From NCBI GenBank assembly GCA_934525735.1, contig CAKSZM010000056.1:1-12248 (forward strand): a stretch of 12,248 nucleotides of DNA, read 5' to 3'. The DNA is from an uncultured Faecalibacterium sp. (GTDB lineage: Bacteria; Bacillota; Clostridia; Oscillospirales; Ruminococcaceae). The translations under genes and the position numbers were made by a program. Positions 5,948 to 12,248 of the stretch are shown piece by piece (within the stretch, counting starts at the first letter, position 1; each line of letters begins with the position of its first letter). The notes beneath the pieces were generated by a model that saw only the letters and a program-made list of their open reading frames with translations, made no database searches and was not told the DNA's origin.

Positions 5948-7288
5948 TCAGCGCCGGTGGATCTTTTTGGTGGGTTTGCGCCGGTTCCAGCCGTTGAGCA
6001 GCAGCCACGCGCCGTATATCAATGCGGGAATAATACAAAGAGTAATTACGACTTTGAGGTAGAGACTGCCCAGAAACTCCTGGATGCGCGCAATGGTGAA
6101 CAGCAGCGGATTGCGGCTGACATCCTGCCCGGCGATCAGGTCCACCACACCGATGGTCTCGCCGGCCAGCTTCAGCTCCACAGTGCCCACTACGTCGCCC
6201 TGCTGGATGGGGGCGCAGACGGAATCCGGCAGATGGAAATATTTCTGGGTGACGCTGCCGTCACCGGTGGAAGGCAGCAGGGTCATCATGCTGTCGGCGG
6301 GGTAGAGCTGCAGGGTGTCGGTGTCGGAGGAATATTTGACCGGCAGCTCCGCAATGGCAAGGTCGGTGTCCAGCGCAGCCTGAATGGAAAAGCTGTCGAA
6401 CACCCAATCCATGAGCTTTACGGTCTCGCACAGGGCCGGGCGGCGGTTGGCATAACCGAAATCATCGCAGGTGTCGGGGCTTTCCATGATGCAGAAGATA
6501 TAGGTGGAGCCGTCCCTGCTGCCCCACGAAACATAGCTCTGGCTGCCGCTGTCATTTTTGAAGGCGGTCACGTCGCACATGCCGCCCTGCATGGCGCTGC
6601 GGTAGTATTTGCCGCCGCTGGATTTGCTCAGCGCAGCGTTCTGACTGACCAGAATGGACGAAGAACGGTGCTTTTCCTTGGCGGGCATGGTAAAGGTAGG
6701 AGCACCGGAGATCTCCACAAAGGCGTCGAAGCTCATCAGATAGCGCAGGATGAGGTACATATCCACAGCGCAGGTGACGTTACCGCTGTCGATGCCGCAG
6801 GCGTCTGTCCAGGTGCTGTGGGTGGTGCCGATGCGCTGGGACAGAGTGTTCATCTGGCTCACCCAGCCGGCGAGGTCGCCGCCGGAGAGCGCATAGGCCA
6901 GACCCATAGCAGCCTCGTTGGCGTTGCGGGTGAGCATGGCGTAGACGGCTTCCCGGTAGGTGAAAGTCTCGTTGGAACGCATATCTGCGTTGTTGGTGTT
7001 GTAAACGTAGTCCGAAATGGCAAACGGCATCTGGAAGGTGTCGTCCAGATGGTCGGCATAGTTGGTCAGCAGCAGGGCGACGGTCATGTATTTGGTCAGG
7101 CCGCCGGCAGAGACCTGCTTTGTGCTGTCCTTGTCATAGACGATGATGTTGGTATCGGTGTTGACGATGTAGGCACTCTGCGCCTGCACCTGATACACCG
7201 GGGTGGGGTCGAACATGGCCCCGGCAGGCAGCACAAGGCAGCTGAACAGGACGGCAAACGAGAGAAACAGTGCAAAAATACGTTTCAT
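5948..7288 (-). CDS. D-Ala-D-Ala carboxypeptidase-like protein (S11/PBP5 fold) lacking the active-site residues
   Basis: The 446-residue protein has a signal peptide (about 1-24, ending PAGA), a serine carboxypeptidase-like domain (about 30-300), a PBP5_C-like beta domain (about 315-395), a membrane segment (about 408-432) and a basic tail. Length and order match DacA/DacF enzymes that trim pentapeptide stems in the wall. The key motifs are altered: the SxxK site reads GLTK at 63-66 (Ser to Gly), the SxN site reads NAN at 122-124, and the KTG site reads QGG at 234-236. The rest of the fold stays recognisable (e.g. CGIDSGNVTCAVDM), and the long frame is intact, so this looks like a maintained pseudoenzyme rather than a decayed gene. 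It may bind peptidoglycan or regulate a true PBP (inference). AAAGGA lies 9 bases before the ATG. Confidence 0.88.
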   Translation of the reverse strand: MKRIFALFLSFAVLFSCLVLPAGAMFDPTPVYQVQAQSAYIVNTDTNIIVYDKDSTKQVSAGGLTKYMTVALLLTNYADHLDDTFQMPFAISDYVYNTNNADMRSNETFTYREAVYAMLTRNANEAAMGLAYALSGGDLAGWVSQMNTLSQRIGTTHSTWTDACGIDSGNVTCAVDMYLILRYLMSFDAFVEISGAPTFTMPAKEKHRSSSILVSQNAALSKSSGGKYYRSAMQGGMCDVTAFKNDSGSQSYVSWGSRDGSTYIFCIMESPDTCDDFGYANRRPALCETVKLMDWVFDSFSIQAALDTDLAIAELPVKYSSDTDTLQLYPADSMMTLLPSTGDGSVTQKYFHLPDSVCAPIQQGDVVGTVELKLAGETIGVVDLIAGQDVSRNPLLFTIARIQEFLGSLYLKVVITLCIIPALIYGAWLLLNGWNRRKPTKKIHRR

Positions 7289-7389
7289 GTGGACAATTCC
7301 TTTAAAAAGCGATAATATAAACTGGCAGGCGTGCCGATGAGCAGCGCGCCGGGAAAGACAAAGAAAAGCAGCAGAATGCTGTATTCTTT

Positions 7390-7418
7390 ATAATAACAGG
7401 TTTGGCCGGGTGTGGCAA
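7390..7418 (-). promoter_or_regulatory. Promoter of the carboxypeptidase-like gene
   Basis: TTGCCA (7413-7418), a 17-base spacer and TATTAT (7390-7395) preceded by TG lie on the minus strand, giving a ~95-base leader. An 8-bp perfect inverted repeat (GCCGGGTG at 7405-7412, CACCCGGC at 7449-7456) overlaps the -35 side and the leader of the divergent phosphoesterase gene. It could be an operator or a leader hairpin. Confidence 0.6.
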
Positions 7419-7469
7419 GGCTTTTGCACGCATTGCGCGGGATTTTTGCACCCGGCAGAAGGAGCAGGA

Positions 7470-8165
7470 ATGGTATATCTGACAGGCGACACCCACGGCG
7501 ACATCGACCGCTTCCGGCACGGGAAACTGCGCTGGCTGGGCAAGCGGGATACGGTGGTCGTTCTGGGAGATTTTGGCTTTGTGTGGGACGGCAGCAAAGA
7601 GGAACAGAAAAAGCTGGACTGGCTGCGCAAGCGCCCCTATACGCTGCTGTTCCTGGATGGAAGCCATGAAAACTACGATCTGCTGAAGGAATACCCGGCA
7701 GAAGAAAAGTTCGGCGGCAGGGTGCAGGCACTGGGCGGCAATGTGTACCATGTCTGCAGGGGCAGCGTGCTGGAGCTGGAAGGCAAAAAGTACCTGTGCT
7801 TCGGCGGCGCAGAAAGCCCCGACCGCGAGGAACGGGAGCCGGGCGTGAACTGGTGGAAGGAAGAGATGCCCTCGGACGAGGAATACGCTTTCTGTGAGCG
7901 GAATCTGGAAGCAAATGATTACAAGGTGGATTATGTGCTGACCCACGACGCGCCAAGCAAATTTCTGGATTTTACAGCACTTGCCGTCGGCGAGACCAAC
8001 CAGCTGCACGCATTTCTGGATAAGATCCTGCTGAAGCTGACCTATGAAAAATGGTTCTTCGGCTGCTACCACAAGGATGTGCAGCTCTCCACCCGGAGCC
8101 GCTGCGTGTTCTGCGATGTGGTGTGCATGGGCGAGCGGCACGCGAAATTTTCCCACAAAAAATAA
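7470..8165 (+). CDS. Calcineurin-like metallophosphoesterase with altered metal-site motifs
   Basis: The 231-residue cytoplasmic protein starts at ATG 7470, preceded by GAAGGAG; an upstream in-frame ATG at 7410 has no such site. Metallophosphoesterase motifs occur in order: GDTHGD at 6-11, GDFGFVWD at 33-40, GSHEN at 64-68, THD at 158-160 and GCYHKD at 198-203. The family uses GNH(E/D) and GHxH, so two usual residues differ here: Asn to Ser65 and His to Cys199. Cys can bind metal, but the Asn is normally catalytic, so activity is uncertain. Substrate is unknown; relatives act on phosphodiesters, phosphoproteins or nucleotides. No good promoter is seen on the plus strand: a TATAAT at 7389-7394 has no matching -35. 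It is divergent from the carboxypeptidase-like gene and convergent with recG. Confidence 0.88.
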   Translation: MVYLTGDTHGDIDRFRHGKLRWLGKRDTVVVLGDFGFVWDGSKEEQKKLDWLRKRPYTLLFLDGSHENYDLLKEYPAEEKFGGRVQALGGNVYHVCRGSVLELEGKKYLCFGGAESPDREEREPGVNWWKEEMPSDEEYAFCERNLEANDYKVDYVLTHDAPSKFLDFTALAVGETNQLHAFLDKILLKLTYEKWFFGCYHKDVQLSTRSRCVFCDVVCMGERHAKFSHKK

Positions 8166-8200
8166 CAGAACGGAGAGTCTTTCGGGACTCTCCGTTCTGT
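8157..8200 (-). terminator. Terminator of recG, shared with the phosphoesterase gene
   Basis: A 15-bp perfect stem (8165-8179 with 8186-8200, 6-base loop) begins five bases after the recG stop and overlaps the last base of the phosphoesterase stop codon. On the minus strand it is followed by TATTTTTT, a good terminator for recG. On the plus strand only ATTAT follows, so it is weaker that way. Confidence 0.88.
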
Positions 8201-8204
8201 ATTA

Positions 8205-10265
8205 TCAGTTCATTGCACCGGCCTTGTCGAACATCTGCTGCACCTGTGCGGCCAGCAGCGCGTGCTCCGGAGCGGCCAGCAGCGGGTCGGCAGCCAGCAT
8301 GGCGGCGGCTTCGGCCTGCGCGGCGTGGAGGGTGCGGGTGTCGTTCATCAGATCGGCGATCTGCAGCGTGGGCAGGCCGTGCTGCCGGCTGCCGAAAAAG
8401 TCGCCGGGGCCGCGGGTCTCCAGGTCGTACTGCGCCACCGCAAAGCCGTCGGTGGTGCTGCACAAAAACTTCAGCCGCTTCTGCACGGCCTCGCTGGTGT
8501 TGTCGCTGACGAGGAAACACCAGCTTTCCGCCGCACCGCGTCCCACACGGCCCCGCAGCTGGTGCAGGGCGCTCAGGCCGTAGCGCTCGGCGTTCTCAAT
8601 GACCATGACGCTGGCGTTGGGCACGTCCACGCCCACCTCGATGACAGTGGTGGACACCAGTGCATCCAGCCGCCCGGCCTTGAAGTCCTCCATGACGGCG
8701 GCCTTTTCCTTGGGCTTGAGCTTGCCGTGCATCAGGCCCACCCGGCGGTCGGGCAGCAGAGCCTTGGCCACGTCCTCGTAGTAGCTCTTGACGGCGGTCA
8801 GCCCGCCGTCCGGCGTGTCTTCGATGGCGGGGCAGACCAGATACACCTGACGCCCGCGGCCGATCTCCTGATCGAGAAAATGGTAGAGATCCTGCCGCTT
8901 TCTGCCGGTGATGCACCGGGTCTTGACCGGGGTGCGCCCCGGGGGCAGCTCGTCCAGAATGGAGATGTCGAGGTCGCCGTAAATCAGCAGCCCCAGCGTG
9001 CGGGGGATGGGGGTGGCGCTCATGACCAGCAGGTGGGGGTTCACGGCCTTTTCGGCCAGCATCCCGCGCTGACGCACGCCGAAGCGGTGCTGCTCGTCGA
9101 TGACGGCCAGACCCAGCCGGGCAAACTCCACTCCCTCGCTGAGGATGGCGTGGGTGCCCACCACAAGGTCGGCTTCGTCGTCCCGGATGGCGGCCAGCGT
9201 GGTGCGCTTTGCGGCGGCCTTCATGCCGCCGGTCAGCAGCGCCACCCGCATCCCGAAGGGGGCAAGCATTTTGTTCAGCCCTTCGGCGTGCTGGGCGGCC
9301 AGAATTTCGGTGGGAGCCAGCAGCGCCGCCTGATATCCGGCCCGGATGCAGGCCCAGATGGCGGCAGCGGCCACCAGCGTCTTGCCGCTGCCCACGTCGC
9401 CCTGCAAAAGGCGGTTCATGGAGGTCTCGCCCGCCATGTCGGCCAGAATCTCATTCACAGCCCGGCGCTGGGCGCCGGTGGGGGCAAAGGGCAGGCCGGC
9501 CCAGAAGGGAGAAGGGTCTGCCAGCTGCATGGGCGCGCCGGTGGCGGCGGCGCCCCGGTTCTTCATGCGGCCGATGCCCAGCTGCAGCACCAGAAGCTCT
9601 TCGTAGATGAGCCGCCGCCGGGCGGCAAAGGCTTCGTCCTCGGTGGCGGGGCAGTGGATGGCGCGCACGGCGTCGGCCTTGGAGAGCAGACGGTATTTTT
9701 TGAGCATCTCCGGCGGCAGCGGGTCGGGCAGCAGCTCCGCGTGGGGCAGCAGCTGCCGCACACACTTGGCAATGGCGCTGCTGGTCAGTCCTTCGGTCTG
9801 GGGGTAGACGGCTTCAAATGGCGCTGCCGTGATCTGCTCGGCGGTGCGCACCTGCGGGTTGACCATCTGGCGGCGCAGCATCCCGCCGGTGACGATACCC
9901 TGAAAATAATATTCCTGCCCCAGCTGCAGTTTCTGGGCAGCGTAGGGGTTGTTGAACCATGTGATCTCTAAGCTGGACACGTCGTCCCCGGCGGTGATGC
10001 GCTCCATCCGCCGCCCGCCCGGCAGGATGCGTCCGCCGGGCTTGGCAAACACCTCCGCTTTGACCACGCACTCGGTGTCGGCGGGGGCTTCGGCAATGGA
10101 ATAGGGCTTTGTGAAGTCGATATACTTGCGGGGATAATGGCACAAAAGATCGGCCAGCGTCACGATGCCCAGCTTCTCGAACCGCTCGGCGGTCTTGGGG
10201 CCGACCCCCTTCAGGTAGCGCACCGGCGTGTCCGGCGTCAGGGTGATGCGGTTTTCGGCAGGCAT
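8205..10265 (-). CDS. recG: ATP-dependent DNA helicase RecG
   Basis: This 686-residue helicase remodels stalled replication forks and Holliday junctions in DNA repair. The N-terminal helix-hairpin and OB-fold wedge domain spans about 1-170 (VRYLKGVGPKTAERFEKLGI; LEITWFNN). The helicase core follows: Walker A GDVGSGKT at 289-296, APTEILAAQH, DEQHR at 390-394, SATPIPRT at 416-423, then STTVIEVGVDVPNA and QLRGRVGRG, and the RecG C-terminal DLETRGPGDFFGSRQHG. Length is typical. The start is fixed at 10265 because AAAGGAG lies nine bases before it; an in-frame ATG at 10307 overlaps the promoter -10 and cannot be used. In many Firmicutes recG neighbours rpmB, DUF322 or rsmD genes; here it stands alone between terminator and promoter. 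Confidence 0.97.
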   Translation of the reverse strand: MPAENRITLTPDTPVRYLKGVGPKTAERFEKLGIVTLADLLCHYPRKYIDFTKPYSIAEAPADTECVVKAEVFAKPGGRILPGGRRMERITAGDDVSSLEITWFNNPYAAQKLQLGQEYYFQGIVTGGMLRRQMVNPQVRTAEQITAAPFEAVYPQTEGLTSSAIAKCVRQLLPHAELLPDPLPPEMLKKYRLLSKADAVRAIHCPATEDEAFAARRRLIYEELLVLQLGIGRMKNRGAAATGAPMQLADPSPFWAGLPFAPTGAQRRAVNEILADMAGETSMNRLLQGDVGSGKTLVAAAAIWACIRAGYQAALLAPTEILAAQHAEGLNKMLAPFGMRVALLTGGMKAAAKRTTLAAIRDDEADLVVGTHAILSEGVEFARLGLAVIDEQHRFGVRQRGMLAEKAVNPHLLVMSATPIPRTLGLLIYGDLDISILDELPPGRTPVKTRCITGRKRQDLYHFLDQEIGRGRQVYLVCPAIEDTPDGGLTAVKSYYEDVAKALLPDRRVGLMHGKLKPKEKAAVMEDFKAGRLDALVSTTVIEVGVDVPNASVMVIENAERYGLSALHQLRGRVGRGAAESWCFLVSDNTSEAVQKRLKFLCSTTDGFAVAQYDLETRGPGDFFGSRQHGLPTLQIADLMNDTRTLHAAQAEAAAMLAADPLLAAPEHALLAAQVQQMFDKAGAMN

Positions 10266-10297
10266 GGGCGTCAGCTCCTTTCGGTGGTAGTATCCCC

Positions 10298-10326
10298 ATT
10301 GTAGCACGGGGCAGGGGAGGATGCAA
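10298..10326 (-). promoter_or_regulatory. recG: Promoter of recG
   Basis: TTGCAT (10321-10326), a 17-base spacer and TACAAT (10298-10303) preceded by TG form a vegetative promoter on the minus strand. The expected start near 10290 leaves a leader of about 25 bases carrying AAAGGAG. Confidence 0.8.
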
Positions 10327-10337
10327 ATGGTGGATGA

Positions 10338-10584
10338 CGGCCTGCGTGCCGGTAGCTTTCTCTTCGGACGCGAAATACGGGTTGCGGCTCCCAGCGTATG
10401 CGGCGGCTCTTGAGCGAGCCGTGCATCCTGCTGGCCGCTGCCCCAGCATCGGCTCCCTGTTTCCGCCGCTGGCGGTGGTCGCCTCAGCTGCAGGCCATTC
10501 CATCGCCCGCCCTATTGCTGCTTTGCGGCAACAGGGTCCCACCCCAGCGGACGGTCCTCAGAGAAACTCCCGGCACGCAGGCCG
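10338..10584. repeat. Unidentified ~247-bp element closed by a 15-bp perfect inverted repeat
   Basis: The ends, 10338-10352 and 10570-10584, are perfect complements (CGGCCTGCGTGCCGG). Pairing continues inward with small loops: TTTCTCT (10357-10363) with AGAGAAA (10560-10566), and GGAC (10366-10369) with GTCC (10554-10557). Inside are further hairpins: CGGCTC/GAGCCG, CCGCC/GGCGG, and a long one near 10510-10536. This could be a rod-like structured RNA or a DNA element. I find no promoter directly next to either end and no T-run, so strand is unassigned. It lacks the signatures of RNase P RNA, tmRNA and SRP RNA. No convincing protein frame is present. Confidence 0.65.
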
Positions 10585-10592
10585 GTAAAGTC

Positions 10593-10621
10593 TTGCAATC
10601 CCGCCCGAAATCCGCTATAAT
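10593..10621 (+). promoter_or_regulatory. Promoter of the fluoride riboswitch and antiporter transcript
   Basis: TTGCAA (10593-10598), a 17-base spacer and a perfect TATAAT (10616-10621) lie on the plus strand. The predicted start, near 10628, coincides with the 5' edge of the riboswitch aptamer. Confidence 0.88.
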
Positions 10622-10626
10622 CATTC

Positions 10627-10722
10627 CGGGAATGAAGTTCTCCCGAGGGGATGCCCCTGAACCGCTTTTACAGCTGATGACTTCTGTGATTTTTGCAAAT
10701 CGCAGGGGGCACCGGCTTTTTT
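10627..10722 (+). promoter_or_regulatory. Fluoride riboswitch (crcB motif) with overlapping intrinsic terminator
   Basis: The aptamer begins with stem CGGG/CCCG around AATGAAGTTCT (10627-10645), matching the GGnGATG-GAGTT-CnCC start of known crcB RNAs. A small extra hairpin AGGGG/CCCCT follows (10646-10658), then AACCGC (10660-10665) and GCTGATGACTTC (10673-10684), the conserved 3' block. GAAGT (10634-10638) pairs with ACTTC (10680-10684), the pseudoknot of this class. The 3' block also pairs with 10697-10716 in a ~20-bp hairpin (4-base loop, two mismatches, several G-U) ending in TTTTTT at 10717-10722. Aptamer pseudoknot and terminator therefore exclude each other, the layout of a transcriptional ON switch that allows expression when fluoride is bound. 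Confidence 0.88.
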
Positions 10723-10754
10723 ATTTGCCTTTCTGCGCAGAAACGGAGGAATTT
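10717..10754 (+). promoter_or_regulatory. Antiporter translation start region with a 12-bp palindrome
   Basis: Between the riboswitch T-run and the start codon lie a 12-bp perfect palindrome TTCTGCGCAGAA (10731-10742) and the strong ribosome site GGAGG (10745-10749), five bases before the ATG at 10755. The palindrome is next to, not over, the ribosome site. Confidence 0.6.
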
Positions 10755-11954
10755 ATGCTCACATCGCTTGCACTTGTTTTTCTCATCGGGCTGGCCATGG
10801 CGGCGCTGTGCCAGCAGCTGCATTTGCCCCGCATCATCGGAATGCTGCTCACAGGCATTCTGCTGGGGCCATATGTACTGAACTGGCTGGACCCGTCCAT
10901 CCTGTCCGTCTCGTCCGACCTGCGGCAGATGGCACTGATCATCATCCTTATCAAGGCGGGCCTGTCGCTCAACCTTGCCGACCTAAAAAAGGTGGGCCGC
11001 CCGGCGGTGATGATGGCCTGCGTGCCTGCCAGCTGCGAAATTCTGGCCTTTCTCCTGTTTGCACCGGCTGTTCTGGGCATCACCCGCATCGAAGCGGCGG
11101 TGATGGGCGCCGTGCTGGGCGCGGTGTCCCCGGCGGTGGTCATCCCGCGCATGGTGCAGCTCATGGAGGAAAAATACGGCACTGAAAAGAGCATCCCGCA
11201 GCTCATCATGGCGGGCGCTTCCTGCGATGATATCTTTGTGATCGTGCTGTTTTCCACCTTCACCGGTATGGCGCAGGGCGGCAGCGCTCATCTGATGGAT
11301 TTTGTCAACATCCCGGTGTCCATCCTGCTGGGTGTGGCGCTGGGTGCAGTAGTCGGTTTTGGATTGAGCTGGTTCTTTGAAACCGCCTATGCCCGGGAGC
11401 ACACCGTGCGCAACAGCATGAAAGTCATTATTGTGCTGGGCACGGCCTTTCTGCTGATGGCGGTGGAAACCTGGCTCAAGGGTCGGGTGGCAGTGTCCGG
11501 CCTGCTGGCCGTGGTGAGCATGGCCTGCGTGCTGAAAGCCCGCTGCGTGCCGGAGGTGTCCGGGCGGCTGGCTGAGAAATTCGGCAAGCTGTGGCTTGCG
11601 GCAGAGGTGATCCTGTTCGTGCTGGTGGGCGCGGCGGTGGATATCCGCTACACGCTGGCGGCGGGCGTCCCGGCGGCGGCCATGATCCTGCTGGCGCTGG
11701 TGTTCCGCGCGGCGGGCGTCTGCCTGTGCATGGCGGGCACGGCGCTGAACCGCAAGGAACGGCTGTTCTGCGTCATCGCCTACCTGCCCAAGGCAACCGT
11801 GCAGGCAGCCATCGGCTCGGTTCCGCTGGCCATGGGCCTGCCCTGCGGGCAGATCGTGCTGTCGGTGGCGGTGCTGGCCATCCTCATCACCGCGCCGCTG
11901 GGAGCCATCGGCATGGATGCAACCTATAAAAGACTGCTGAAAAAGCAGGCTTGA
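10755..11954 (+). CDS. Cation/proton antiporter family (CPA) membrane protein under fluoride riboswitch control
   Basis: The 399-residue polytopic protein (about 11-13 hydrophobic segments) belongs to the Na+/H+ exchanger superfamily (PF00999 type). It shows LPRIIGMLLTGILLGP at 24-39, the paired acidic motif SCDDIF with Asp158-Asp159 in the ion-binding helix, and LPKATVQAAIG at 344-354, where Lys346 is the usual conserved basic residue. It has no cytosolic TrkA-N/RCK domain, so it is a short CPA protein. The start at 10755 is fixed by GGAGG five bases upstream. The frame stays open upstream without a start signal, across the riboswitch. Context suggests a role in fluoride tolerance: either fluoride/proton exchange or ion and pH homeostasis during fluoride stress. 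Known fluoride exporters are CrcB/Fluc and CLC-F, neither of which this is. Confidence 0.92.
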   Translation: MLTSLALVFLIGLAMAALCQQLHLPRIIGMLLTGILLGPYVLNWLDPSILSVSSDLRQMALIIILIKAGLSLNLADLKKVGRPAVMMACVPASCEILAFLLFAPAVLGITRIEAAVMGAVLGAVSPAVVIPRMVQLMEEKYGTEKSIPQLIMAGASCDDIFVIVLFSTFTGMAQGGSAHLMDFVNIPVSILLGVALGAVVGFGLSWFFETAYAREHTVRNSMKVIIVLGTAFLLMAVETWLKGRVAVSGLLAVVSMACVLKARCVPEVSGRLAEKFGKLWLAAEVILFVLVGAAVDIRYTLAAGVPAAAMILLALVFRAAGVCLCMAGTALNRKERLFCVIAYLPKATVQAAIGSVPLAMGLPCGQIVLSVAVLAILITAPLGAIGMDATYKRLLKKQA

Positions 11955-11959
11955 CAGCT

Positions 11960-12136
11960 AAGCACTGCCAAACCTGGCAGGACTTGCAGAGAGTAAAACT
12001 CTATTATAACTTGATTTGTTTGTCCGTACTTGACTTTTTCTTGCAGATACGTTAAAAAACAAGTACGGCCAATCTGGCCGGACTTGGCGGTTATCTGGCC
12101 GCAGAGGCCTTTTTTCTCAAGTACTGCCAAACTGCC
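11960..12136. repeat. Three copies of a degenerate ~26-bp palindromic repeat
   Basis: Units at 11960-11986 and 12061-12086 follow the pattern AAGnACnGCCAA-n-CTGGCnGGACTTG, each an imperfect palindrome. A shorter copy, AAGTACTGCCAAACTGCC, is at 12119-12136. In addition, CCGTACTTG (12024-12032) is the exact complement of CAAGTACGG (12060-12068). The GGCC-rich second unit is followed by GGCC-loop-GGCC and six T (12110-12115), a weak terminator candidate for the antiporter transcript. No gene is seen in 11955-12207. Confidence 0.6.
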
Positions 12137-12171
12137 TGTGTATCATAGGGCGTTGGCCGGTGTTGCAAAAC

Positions 12172-12201
12172 AAAAAATCCCGGAAGCCGAAGCTTCCGGG
12201 A
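12172..12201 (-). terminator. Terminator downstream of tRNA-Cys
   Basis: A 10-bp perfect stem (TCCCGGAAGC / GCTTCCGGGA, 4-base loop) is followed on the minus strand by six T, seven bases after the tRNA CCA end. On the plus side it is followed by ATCTTTT, so it may also help stop the antiporter transcript. Confidence 0.9.
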
Positions 12202-12207
12202 ATCTTT

Positions 12208-12248
12208 TGGAGGTGACGACCAGATTTGAACTGGTGGATGAGGGTTTT
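12208..12248 (-). tRNA. trnC: tRNA-Cys (3' part, runs off the window)
   Basis: On the minus strand the visible end reads AAAACC, a variable loop, the T arm ACCAG-TTCAAAT-CTGGT, the acceptor strand CGTCACC, discriminator T and encoded CCA. The T discriminator, the TTCAAAT T loop and the AAAACC 3' side of the anticodon arm match Firmicute tRNA-Cys(GCA). The anticodon itself lies outside the window, so the identity is likely rather than proven. Confidence 0.75.

Noticed and set aside
5957..7315. 452-codon plus-strand frame opposite the carboxypeptidase-like gene
   Set aside because: It is antisense to a gene with signal peptide, domains, promoter and ribosome site, and shows low-complexity Gly/Val/His-rich translation.
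7302..8156. Minus-strand frames opposite the metallophosphoesterase, one ending in a hydrophobic stretch (ILLLFFVFPGALL) whose TGA overlaps the carboxypeptidase-like ATG
   Set aside because: They are mostly antisense of the phosphoesterase. The hydrophobic tail lies within the transcribed leader but has no ATG, GTG or TTG start with a ribosome site in that leader.
8262..9971. 569-codon plus-strand frame opposite recG
   Set aside because: RecG motifs on the minus strand are unambiguous; the opposite frame has no family features.
10338..10584. Structured element as RNase P RNA, SRP RNA, tmRNA or a certain 6S RNA
   Set aside because: The conserved blocks of the first three are absent. 6S was considered for its rod-like fold but no promoter or other support was found, so it is left unidentified.
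10398..10754. Upstream in-frame extension of the antiporter
   Set aside because: It crosses the structured element, promoter, riboswitch and terminator. The ribosome site and membrane start support ATG 10755.
11924..12130. 68-codon minus-strand frame after the antiporter
   Set aside because: It spans the palindromic repeats and overlaps the antiporter 3' end. No ribosome site was noted and the translation resembles no family.
11955..12171. CRISPR array
   Set aside because: Repeats are degenerate, only about three, with unequal spacing, and no cas genes are present.

Overview
The window reads as chromosomal DNA of a GC-rich Firmicute, most likely a gut Oscillospiraceae/Ruminococcaceae member of the Faecalibacterium-Subdoligranulum type. 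This is inferred from the mix of Gram-positive features: an LPXTG/Cna-B surface protein, a DUF1292 protein, tRNA-Gln and tRNA-Cys of Firmicute type, and TTGnnn-17-TAnAAT promoters. Genus was not proven.

Left part (1-5512, all on the minus strand). Read in transcription order: a DUF1292 protein (5512-5249); a small secreted protein with one InlB-type repeat (5001-4543) followed by a 75-residue double-glycine-leader peptide (4475-4248) that looks like a bacteriocin precursor, closed by a strong terminator; then a second promoter and a ~140-nt structured leader driving a tightly packed operon of a coiled-coil protein (3908-3363), a type I signal peptidase (3366-2776) and a large LPSTGG-anchored surface protein (2753 to beyond base 1). 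The surface protein has six His/Cys-rich motifs, a degenerate CHAP/NlpC-like domain and a Cna-B domain with an insertion. The two promoter regions share an unusual layout, suggesting the secreted peptide unit and the surface-protein operon are co-regulated.

Middle (5586-8204). tRNA-Gln(UUG) on the plus strand has a consensus promoter and a terminator. A minus-strand gene (7288-5948) has the full architecture of a D-Ala-D-Ala carboxypeptidase, but all three active-site motifs are lost, so it appears to be a pseudoenzyme. Divergent from it lies a calcineurin-like metallophosphoesterase (7470-8165) with two altered metal-site motifs.

Right part (8205-12248). recG (10265-8205, minus) has a clear promoter that corrects its start. 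A 489-bp gap then holds an unexplained ~247-bp inverted-repeat element (10338-10584) and a promoter. Next comes a recognisable fluoride riboswitch with an overlapping intrinsic terminator, leading into a 399-residue cation/proton-antiporter-family membrane protein (10755-11954). Beyond it are copies of a ~26-bp palindromic repeat, a minus-strand terminator, and the 3' part of tRNA-Cys running off the right edge.

Most notable points: the fluoride riboswitch driving a CPA-type antiporter, the carboxypeptidase-like pseudoenzyme, the double-glycine peptide paired with an InlB-repeat protein next to a surface-protein operon with its own signal peptidase, and the unidentified structured element upstream of the antiporter.
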